From positions 944,501 to 1,008,500 of the forward strand of contig JAOTOL010001616.1 in the NCBI GenBank assembly GCA_034440575.1: a stretch of 64,000 bases of DNA, read 5' to 3'. Below the pieces are notes generated by a model. It worked only from the letters and a program-made list of their open reading frames with translations, ran no database searches and was not told the origin of the DNA. This DNA comes from Imbricaverruca yamaguchii. Taxonomy: Eukaryota; Arthropoda; Thecostraca; Neoverrucidae. A program made the translations under genes and the position numbers. Positions 18,896 to 30,800 of the stretch are shown piece by piece. Numbering within the stretch: position 1 is the first letter of the stretch; each line of letters starts with the position of its first letter.

Positions 18896-21800
18896 CTGGC
18901 GGTGAAAACATGAACTAGATGTAACGATTAGCAGTCAGTTCTGACTTCTCTAGATCAGGACCACCCCAACAGAAAAACATGACTTGTGCTAACAATGATA
19001 TAATACGTCGCTCCAATTACACACACGCGACAGAAAACTAATCCGTAGTGACAAGCGACCAAAGCCGAGTCACTGACGTCACAACACTGACGTCACGAGA
19101 CACTGACGTCACGCACTGACGTCACGACACTGACGTCACGACACTGACGTCACGACACTACGTCACGCACTGACGTCACGACACTGACGTCACGACACTG
19201 ACGTCACGACACTGACGTCACAACACTGACGTCACGACAAGGTGGGCAATGCAGAATACAGATTTTGCTAGGCTTCTGAACGCTCTTGAAATCACTAAGA
19301 TTTGCACGCCAAGCTCTGCGATTCAATCTGGTTTTGTTCCCTTAGATAAACTGGCAGTGTCCTCTGCATATGACACTACTGAAATACGGATGGAAAGTAC
19401 CACCAATTGATTACTTGAGAATAGTTATTACGAGACAGAAGGCACGGAAAGCCTTAGCCAACACATCAATGATGATTATTAGGATAAAAAAGGAACTACG
19501 TGGAATACATTTTTGCAATATCCTTATCAAATGCAGACAGAGACCATTAAGTAATTGACTTATCCTAGACTGTCACAAGGACGTGCTATTGTTAGACAGA
19601 CCTTCGGTATGGTATGCACGCCGGAGGGCCTCTTCCATAGCATGCACCCCAGGTGGTGGCGGATTTGCCACCCTAAAATCACGGAAATTAATGAAGCCAG
19701 AAGCACACAATTTGGATGATAGATAACGGCTGTAGTGAAAGGCTGTACGGCACTGCTCTTCAATACAATTTCATGGCCCTAGGTCAAATAAGGTAGAGAT
19801 CGGCCACCACACCGCGTCGCCACACGGACGAAACCTGTGTGGCTTTGAACCCTCGGCGGCTGGTCGATCGACTTTGCATCCCGCATTTCATATATTTACA
19901 AACTTGGTTCGAAAATTGTTTTTGCATAGGATGAGCTTCTCAATTTTTAACCAAAAAAATGCATGACAATATCCGTGCCAGTTTATGAGATAACATCGAA
20001 AAACAGGCGCCGTGAGTGAATTCCGCCCCCTCTTCTCCGGTGCGCGTGATATGTGGCGCCGCTTATACGCCTCTCGTTTCCACGCATATCCGGAACTTGA
20101 CAAGCATGAAAATATAACGTATGGATAAAATGTTTCCCATGATCAGGACCATTTGGTCCCACATTTTATCGACATTCAGCCTGTCCAGCAGCCGGTCGAC
20201 AAGGCAGCAAAATATTCGCAGTCTATGTCGACATACAAATAACGACAAACATAATTATACTTATCGTTATCCCACACGAATTAGAAACCCGTCGTTGCGA
20301 CAAAACACAAACTGATGTCATGTGCGCAGTTTCACGTCATTAGTGCCTCGCCTGACCTCGACCATCGCCAGCGCCCATCTAACCAAGCTAATAACTAGTG
20401 CCCACCTGACCAGGTATCGCCAGGATCCATCTGACCAGGAATCACAGTGTCAACTTGGCCGAGTACCACCAGTGCCAACTTGACCCGAGTATCACCAGTG
20501 TCCACTTGATGGAGCATCACCAGTGCCCATCTGACAGAACATCACCAGTGCCCGCCCGATCGCAAACCCACCTAACATCGACAGGATTCCGTTGGTAGCA
20601 GACGTCCAGGATGTGCAGGTAGAGGCGCGCGTTGGCGCGATCACGCTTCACGGCTGTGCGCAGGATTCCCAGCGCCTTGTCCGGCTTGTTCAGGATCTGT
20701 ACAGGCATGACGAAGCGCATCTTTAGCGTAAGAAAAACAAGCCTGGGTTCACACACGAAGCGCTCGACGGCCAGACCGCCAAGTGTCGCCGACCTCCGAC
20801 GAGGGAATTGGTCGCCAGTGAACTAGGCAGCCCCGCCTGTTGCGCACTTCGACCCACAACCTGGCTGTCAAGAGTCGAACGAGCTGCGGACTGAGCGACA
20901 GCACTTCAGGGACCCCACGGGAAGGGAGGACAGTGACACCGGAGCAGGTAAAGCAGGCAGCCATCTGGAAAGTGTCAGCAACTGCGCAATACAGTCCCGA
21001 GGAGCCAGCATAACTTCGCCATAATTGGAGAGATGAACTAAAATTCGCGTATGCGAGACACACGACTTTCTGACTCGTACTATCGTTAGACATGCCCAAG
21101 CGACGGAGAAAGCGTCGCATACATGTCAGGGGGCCGCGGTAGCTCAGTTGGTAGAGCGTCTGACTCTAGATCGCAAGACTGTGGGCTCGAATCTCACAAT
21201 CGACGGCATTTACAGAGTCCGCCCGCGACCAATCGGCGTGAGATGCTGGCGACGCTATATGACCTAGAAGTTGAATGCATCGTACAAGAACCCAAGGTTC
21301 TTATTGTTTATTGGGTGGTTCACGACGCACTTTACGCACATTCACGGCTAACGGCGCCGCCCGCACTGTTTCGCCGGTGGGCCGCGGGATTGGGAAATGT
21401 CCCGAGCGGCGCTAGTGTCGAACCCGGGACCTTTGGTACCAGAGCCTAACACCTTAACCACTCGGCCATCCCCGCCCAAGGTTCTTATTCTTCACATACA
21501 TGTCGATTAGAGCAATTGAAAGAAATGTCCCAAGTGAGTCCAGAGCACGTACAACTCACATGTTCGAATCAACAGGCTTGTTTGATCCAGTCGCTGATCC
21601 ACGGAGCACCGTGGGAGGCAGCGCGCCTGAGACCGCCGACCACCTAGAGAGGGTCAGCACCATTCTGACGCCGCCCAGGTGTCCCGCACCCATCGTGAAT
21701 ACCACATAACCCGACCCGGCCAAGTCCAGCCAACACAGCACTACAACGAACCACACGAAACACCGCCACGCCGCACCGCCGCCACTGACCTTGAAGCAGA

Positions 21801-24800
21801 AGCGGGCGTGCTTCATGGCCCACCACGTGCGCAGGTGGTCGGGCGCGGCGCCGATGGCCTCGTCGTACAGCCGGCTGCACGCGTCGGTGTGGCCCCGCCG
21901 CCGCTGCAGGCCGATCAGCTGCAGCCGGGGCCGCACGGCCGCCGGGAAGCTGGCGATCACCATGTTGATGAGGTGCACTGCCGTGCTGATGTTGCCTGCA
22001 GGAGACCTCGGTCAGCGGTGCAGGTCAGATGGGACACGGGTGCAGGTCGGGTCGGACAGGGGTGCAGGCCGGGTCGGACAGGGGTGCAGGTCAGGTCGGA
22101 CAGGGGTGCAGGCCGGGTCGGACAGGGGTGCAGGCCGGGTGAGACAGGGGTAAAGGCAAAATGGGGTAGGAGTTCAGACTAGATAGGACAGGGGTGCAGG
22201 GCAAATGTGCCAGGGGACAGGTCGGACTGGAGTACTTGGACAAGATCAAAAGTCCGGTCAGATTTGGCTGGCATGTACACCCATGGGGAAAACAGGTGAA
22301 CAGACCGGGAGGAAAACAAGGCACGACGCGAGAGAGCATTCGTCGGTAACGCCAAGCCTGTGGAGTGTTTGGGCGCAGAAGATAATGGTTGCTGAGGCAC
22401 TAACGTACGGTAGGGTGAGGAGATTAATGACGATGAGGTCGCACACCGCGTGATGTTATCGCAAACATTTTTCCAACAAGGCAGTTTAGCCAGCTTGCTA
22501 TGGTTTAGTCTTTAGGTTCCGATCATTCAATGACCTTGCAGGGGAAATGAGGATAAAACGTGATGTGAGTATAAGTAAAGCTTGTTGCTACATTTCAAAG
22601 GATACAACGCAGTAACTGAAATTTAAAACATAGAGCAATCCGTGTTTGTGACATAACCAAGCATCTATTCCACATGATTCCAAAATTATGGATGATCCAA
22701 ACGTTTCCAACATTTACCACTAGAATTTGGGCTACTAAATAAATATTACTCGTTATTAGCATTATCAAAAGGAATCGCAAAGACGGCAAGCCCGAAAAGT
22801 TGATTGGTTTACCGCACCTCGTCCCCGCCCAGCCCAAACACTCAGCCAGCTGGTGGACAGGCCAGGAGTTACCGCGAATGCATGGTCGAACACCGCGACT
22901 ACCGGTGTCTCTACAAAACATAACAACGTCACTCGACCATCACCAGTCACACACAGCTAAGCCTTGGCTTGGTGTCGAGTCGAACCGGTGTTCTGAAATG
23001 AGATCCAGACGTTAGTACCGAGCAGTCAAAAGTCACAAATCACAAGTCCAGTCAAGAGAACAGAGGTGGGATTGACAGGCAGCTGGACAGTTTATACAGG
23101 GGTCGAGAATTTACTGTCGGGTTAACAGACCCCACATGTAAACTCTCGACCCCTGTATAAACTGTCACTGTCAAACTGACTGTCACATGTGACTGTCGAA
23201 CTGACTGGTTTGACAGTCACATGTGGGAGCGACAGTTCACCTACGACCCGAGGAAAAGGAGGGCACTTCAATAGGAACATTCCCGTCGCATACAGATCAC
23301 TAGTGACAAATCCTCGTCAGACCGGGCAGAAAGACGGCCCCCGAGCACGTCTCCTCGGGATTTTTCGGGGGTGCAGCCGAATGAGCAGGCGCAGACACTA
23401 ACCTGCCGCATCTTGTATTTTTTAACACATGTATCACGAATTTCGGATCAAAGTCGCCAAAGGTCATTGTTGTGCCAGCTTTTTACACGTATATCACGAA
23501 TTCCAGCTGAATGCCATCAAAGGTCACCTTTTGCACCAGTTTTTTACATATCCATCAGAGAGTTCAGATAAAGGCCATCAAAGATCGTTTACATGGGACA
23601 GGTTAAAGAGAACAAATGTTCTTTAAAAATCTTCAAGGTCGCCATTCGACATAGTTGCAATATGTGAACACAAAATGCAGATGTTGTCTTTTCGAGATAG
23701 TCTTTAAAAATTCGCTTCGGTCAAGACTACTGACATGAGGTTAGGTAAATTTTGATGTTCTTCGTCCCAATGCAAAGTGAAAACTCATTGTATGGTAATT
23801 TGTCATACCGACAATGATAAAAGTTAGTTAGTTATTTGAGTTTAAGGGCGCTTCGACCGCAATGATGAGAGGGCGTGCTATGAGCCTCATGGATTAAAAC
23901 ATCTCAAACAGTCAATGACATAAGAACAGGTCAAACATCATGCATATTCTGCACAATGACAATAGGGTTATCATACCAAATTATATTTTTGCGCCCCCCC
24001 CCCTAAAGGACTGTTCATACCTAGCGTAATCTCGACACAAAAAAAAACAGCGCAATGACGGTCTCGGCGTAAACCCGACGCACATGTTGAGACATGTTGC
24101 AACTTACAAGCTGAAAAACCGCAGCCGATGTGGCTCCAATCCGCCGAAGATCAGCAAATATGGCGAACGCAGTTTATCCAGAGAAGTCTGTCGACCTTGC
24201 GTCAAGGCCGCTGGTGCGCCGAGCGGAAAAGTTTAGAAAATCCAACTTTGTCCGCTCGGTAATCGCCAGCGTTTTGTAGGACTCGGCAGACAGCTGACGC
24301 AAGGCCGGCACAATGGCAGAATCGGCAGACCCATTGGGCCCCATGCTAACTCTCCGCTAGCTTTGCGTCGATTCCGACAGTGCGTCGAGATTACGCTACG
24401 TGTGAATAGTCCTTAAGTCGTGCAACATGACATTAGATGGCCAACTATGACCTGAGATGCCATGACCTTATGTGATGGTCCTTGATTGATTGACTATTTG
24501 GGCTGAAGGGCGCCCCGACTGCGAGGTAATTTAGCGCCCATTTATGTGATGGGCCTTATTTTACCTTTCTATAGAATTACTTCTGAGACAGCAAACACTT
24601 AGGGCGAAAACTGAAGTGAGTTTTATTAATTTACATGCTATCCCAGTATGACCCTGAGGTCAAGCCACGAGGCTAGAAGCTGGATAATTTTGGGTGTTAT
24701 CTTCATATGTTGGTATCATATTAGTTCTCCTTGGAAACAAAACGTCTATGATTCGAAAGTAGCATGCTGGGAGTATTCAAGCCAGAACCAAATTGACATG

Positions 24801-27800
24801 ACATTAATATTTTTAGATATAAAACAGACGTAAGCATTTTGTTCAACAGGTTCTGCTGGAAGGTCCAACGACATATGATGACATCTTCCAGGTCATCCCC
24901 AATATATAGTGCATGTCAATTTGTTTGCCTTTCATGACAGACATGATAGGCAAACGAAAGGACCTAAACATGGCTAAAACGGAGAAATAAGCCGTGCGAT
25001 GAGCTCCAGGCAACATTGGCTCACCAGTGACGTCCCCGTTCCTCTAGCATGCAAAGTTCGGCAGTGGGTTTTCCAGTCGGACTTCGATTTAAAAAAATAT
25101 CCGGACACTCATCTCAACACATGTCTGACCGCTACGCGAAGGGGGCCGGGTCGGCCGGGTCGGCCGGCGACGCTCACCACTGCACTCCTCGAAGGCAGCC
25201 CACTGCAGCCGGATGTTGGGTCGCGTCGGACAGTGCACCAGACAGGCGCGCTTGTACACCTCGCGCACGGCCAGCACGGGGTCGTCGTGCGGCGCGCGGC
25301 CGGCGCACACCTGGTGGCGCTCCTGCGGCAGGCGGCTCGACACCGTCTCGTGGTCGGCGGCGAGCGGCGCCGAGCCGGCCGCCGCCGCCACCAGCCGGCG
25401 CACGGCCGCGTCCGACTCGGCCACCACCGCCGCCGGCGGCGCGTCGCCCTCCCCGGCACCGGCCGCCTCCAGCCGGCGCTCCAGGTAGCGCGCGTACTGC
25501 GCCCAGAACTCCTCGTACTGGGCGCACGCGATCAGACACCGCTCGTAGAGCTGCACCAGCGAGCGGTGGTCGCCGTCGGCCGCCTCCAGCTCCAGGTAGT
25601 CGCGCCAGGCGCGCAGCTGGCGCCGGTCCAGCGCGATCACGTGGAAGTAGGGCCGCTTGATCTGCGGCACGGCCGGCGGCGGTGTCGGGGTCAGAGCCAT
25701 GCCAGGTCAGCCGGGACCTACGTCTTAACGGACCGGCCGGAGCTCGAGCCGCGCGGGGTCAGCCGGGATTTGTCACACTGGGCCAGCCGGACTCCAGGCC
25801 ACCAGGTCATCAGGTCGCAGCGCAGGTCACACTGGGTCAGTCCGGGTTCAGGTCAAGTCGAGTCATTTTGTCTGCACTTTGACGAGCTCACATCGAAGAG
25901 GTTTCACGTGAAAGGCCGAAATCAGGACCTTTTACGACACGCCAAACTACGTGGGCCAATTAGTATCGACACTAGCACACCAAGTCAAAACATCACACAG
26001 ACAGCCGAATTTTAACCCAGCACCTCAAGGTTACGAGGAAAGAAGTCAGAATAGTGGGGAGAGTCATACCAACATATGGACACGTTTGAACACTTAAGTG
26101 AGCAATATTAATTATGCAATATTAAGCCAATTAAAAGAACGTTGGTAGTATCAAGATACAAACTGGTTCAAATTCGAGGGAAGTTGGTGGTACGACGACA
26201 GTAGCTGCCATTGAAGCCCAATTCACGGCATACTGAATTGGGTCACGATTGGGTCAACATACTGAATTTTTCGCGTGAACACCGCTGTCCTGAGTGGATC
26301 AGAGCTCAGACTATGCGGAACTGCATGAGGCGTGCCAATGCTGGTGCTCGTTGAACACAAACTATATATGCTCAGCGTCATCAGCTATGCAATCTCGACA
26401 TCGTCAGTCACAGGCCTTGGATGATAGAGTTATACAGTCTGGCATCGCCTGCTACTTCTGCTTCAGGTCGCCGGTTATGTCGACATGTCATCGTCGGTGA
26501 ATTGTTGCCACATTCATCAGCCAAGTTGACACATTCTCCATTATGACGCTGGCACACGCGATACGTCGCCGTCGTTTTCATGCAAAATCGCAAACAACTC
26601 CGCCGATAAATCAGTCGTGCCTCACCTTCTCCTCGAGCTTCCAGCGTTTCTCTATCTTTCGCTCTGTTTCCTCGTGGCAGCTGACCATCTCGGCCACGAT
26701 CCGCTCCTTGATGGCGGCGATGAGTTTCACCTCCGGCTGTTGGGTCTGACGGACAGCAGCAGAACGTTCAGGTACCGATCGGTGGCGATGTCGGCGATGA
26801 CTGCAGCTGCAGCTGCTCAGGCCAAGGTAAGGCCGCACCACATCTGGTCCACAGCTCACGACAAACCTTACCGATGGGAATCAGCGGTTTTTGGTCACTT
26901 GAACTGGGAGACGGATTTCATAAGGATCATCACTTGAAAACAAAATTACAACGAAGTGAATAATGACATACAGAGATAAAGCCAAATACGCCCTTTTTAT
27001 GCATTGGTACTGGCCTTGAGTGGGACGCTTCTTTGTCACCATGACCCTCTCCTGTGCCCGTCGGATACATTTTGAACAGAGGGGATGGGATGCTCATTTC
27101 TAACCGATGGATCACCGTCCCAGGCAACCAGAGCCCCTTCCCCAATACCAAAATGATTGAAGCAATAGGGAGAACATTCACTGAACGCAGGGATGGCTTC
27201 CAAGCTAACATGTGGAGGAGGCTCTGCCCCTCTCCCACATAAAACACTGCACAGGCGCGTTGCACCAAACCATACATGAAACATATATGAAATTATCCTA
27301 TCTCGGATCACGAATGCACCCGTGATACCTCGAATGGTGCAATGTAAGTGCAAGGTGCAAGTATTCGCTGGGTGACCATGTGATGATATTGGCGCCACCT
27401 TGCCAGAAATTTGCATGAGATCATGACATAATTGTTGCCGAAAGCTTCGTCGCGTTTTCCGAGGTGAAGAAACTACAAAGTTGCCTATCCTGTCTAAGGT
27501 ACCAAGCCTAACTTAACCAAACTATACACACGACCGCAAATGTGATCTTTTTTTCGCCATCAGAAGGGTGGCGTGAAGGGTGGCGTGAAGGGTGGCGTGA
27601 AGGGTGGCGCCATCAGATAGTGTGGCAAGAAATACCAGAACACTGCTGCGTCCGGAAGCAAGCAATTTACATCCACACTACTTGACAATGTGCGATATCA
27701 GTACGACCTCTCAGATAAACAAATTGCAAATCATGACATCAAAGCACTTGGAATAGTTTGAGAAACTGGACCCACTTGCTGAGACTCAACACCAGCTTAC

Positions 27801-30800
27801 CTCTACAACCATACACCTGAGCTCAATCTTTTTTTTAAAGAAAAAATCAGCACAACGGTCTAACTGCATCTCGCGACAACTGTAAACTTTCTCACGTTAA
27901 ACTACAACCAACATCGGACCACCACAAGGAATGTGCGGACGGCAGATGAGGGACACGGTAGCACAAGACGATGCACACATCACAAGGTGCGACACAAGGC
28001 CGGCACGTGCGACACAAGGTCGACTCGAGGTGGTAGTCACCTTGACGAGCTCGCGCTGCTCGAAGGCTGGCTCCTCCCTGTGCGGCAGACCCAGGCTGGC
28101 GCAACACTCCCTGCGCAGTGTCGCGTACTCCCGGTGCTCCAGCGTGTCTCGTGGGTGGTAGTCGCGGATGTGTTGCAGGAAACTGGCGATGTGGCGCACC
28201 AGTGGTCAGCACCAGAACAGACCGGGGCGGGGATGGCCGAGTGGTTGAGGTGTTGGGCTCTGGGTGCCAAAGGTCCCGGGTTCGACACTCGCACCGCTCG
28301 AGATATTTCCCAATCCCGCAGCCCACCGGCGAAACAGTGTGGGCGGCGCCATTAGCCGTGAATGGGAAAAAACGCGTCGTGGACCACCGAATAAACAAAC
28401 AATAAACCAGATCAGATCGCATCAGATCAGATCAGTACCGATCCGTACCGACGACAGTACTAAATACGCACCTGATCTGGGACATTCACATGAACGAGCA
28501 TGGTGGATGACAATCAACAAACCTCGCTTTTGCACACCTCGACGTGCGAAATTACAGAGGAACAGCACATAGGGTCACCTGCCATCAGAATAGCGCACAA
28601 AGCTTGGCCCACACTGGGGGACAGACAAGAATAATCGCCCATCGGGATAACACACGAGGCCACGAGTCGCCCTCACTTCGGCAGCAAATAAGATTACAAA
28701 GCGTCAGTACCCACCATTGCAACAGACCAGGTCACAAGGAGTCGACACTAGCCAAAGTAATAGACAGTAACAATACGTAGGCCCCTGACAGGACTATGGA
28801 CTAATGCTGCCTCTCGATCAAATAGCAATACAACCCCAGAGCCACCTGTGTTTCGTAAAGCTTGGTGCAATGGTTACATTTCATGACAAAATATTCTCCA
28901 TTTTTGTACCTTCATAACAAACTAAATCGTAGCTTGCTAAAATAATGGCAACTTAAGCATGATTTGGATGTCATTGGCAGCAGACGCACAGCAAAGCAGT
29001 TGGAAGTAAGAAATCGTAGCTTACTAAAATAATGGCAACTTAAGCATGATTTGGATGGCATTGGCAGCAGACGCACAGCAAAGCAGTTGGAAGTAAGCGA
29101 GAAGGGAGCGCTCACTTGTCCCAGTGACGGTTGTACAGGCGGGTGGGTATCTTCAGCAGGCGGCGGTAGATGCTGGTGACGTCACTCATCGCCCCGTTGG
29201 CCGTCTCCCACTGGATGTAGCACTCCCACAGCTGGTCCGACCGGAACTGAACGCCGGCCGCCTGCACCGCCCGCTCGCACAGCCTGTACACACAGCGCGC
29301 GCCACCTCTTGGAGAACGCACCACACTTACAACCTGCCATAGCACGACGGACCACCGATTCTCTTGTAGGAGCGTCTTCCTGAACCGAAGTGCTACGGAA
29401 TGTAGTATATTTTCACGTCGGCGCACCAGCCACGTCTTCTCCATTGTTAGTTAGTTATTTGGGCTTAGGGCTTTTTGTAACGCACCACACTTACAACATG
29501 CCATTGACAGCTTACGATGATTGGGCCAACAGTAGTACACGAACATTCAGAATACGGCAGATATCAGTGAAACAGTGAAAGAAAAGAGCAAGTGTCTTCC
29601 GGAGACTCGAGGTGAAACGGGGAATGATCAGTGAAACATTGTCACGTCGGCGGACATAGGTGAAACAGAAAAGCTACTGAAACAGAAAGAGCAAGCGCCA
29701 GCATACATCAGTGGAAAAGGAAAGGGAGGGGCATCAGTGACACGTCTTCTCCATAGAGACCAGCAATCCTTGCAAGCCTTGCTGTACATCCGATTGCATT
29801 TTTTATGCACAACGTATGTGTGCATTGGCCTTTGTAAACTTGCATACATAATCTGTCTCCTTGTTAATACACGATTCCCTGAACGACTTATTAGCACCAC
29901 CGGCAATACGTAGATGTAATCAGGCCAGGTGGCACCACCACAGGATGCGCTGTCAGCGAATGAGGTTCGTCGCCTGCTAACTACACGACTTGCACAAGAG
30001 TAGTCACCTTGATGATTTTTGTTAGTGACCATTTTTTTTCGTGAATTCAGCGAATATTTGGAATACCTACTCTGAGAGCAGCTCCCCATGAAAATGGAAG
30101 AGGATCGATTAAATTCCGCACGTGCTTATAAGCTTAGCGGATAAATTTCAGCTATTTTTACAAATACCCTTCCACAAATAATTTGGTTATACTAGTCCAC
30201 TTCCTCTAGAGGAACACTAATATTCTTCACTTGATCCATTCAGCTTAACAAACCCATCCTTCTGTCCATCCCTGCCTTTTCTTCAATTGTTTTGCTTCTG
30301 AGAATGCATGACTTCCCACATATTAGCTTTGGCAACTATCAGGAATGCATGTTTGGCAGGTTTGCCCATTGGAGTAATCATCGTCACAACGATAGCAACA
30401 GTAAGAAACAATTCCAGTATTGAGATATCAGGCAACACCACATATAATAACTAGACAAACATCGAACGTATGAAATATCAAAGATAACAATCAGTTACTC
30501 CACACAGTGCACATATGAAGACAAAAGGTGCTGAACAGTGTATTCAAATAAATACTAAGCATTCAAGTGCACGCCATTTGATATCGAAATAATCGACAGC
30601 CGACACCAGCCCAGTACTGGATCACTGGAAGCACGCCTATAGTCGGCACTCACTGCCTAATCTGTTGCTGAGCCGTCTGTTCTCCCTTGACCTTGTCGCG
30701 GAGCTGGTTGAGCAGTGCCATCCACAGCTCCACCGAGAGAGGAATGGCCTTGACACCACGCTCCAGAATCTGCAGTGACCTGGGCACGAGCGCAGGGTCA

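Noticed and set aside
21130..21208. A functional tRNA gene
   Set aside because: A and B boxes are good, but two acceptor-stem pairs are mismatched, the anticodon arm is poor and the sequence continues into a body shared with a second locus. A SINE head explains it better.
25109..25660. Arg/Pro-rich frames on both strands over PRPF39 exon 7
   Set aside because: Shadows of the GC-rich exon in other frames; only the minus frame with IKRPYFHV is conserved.
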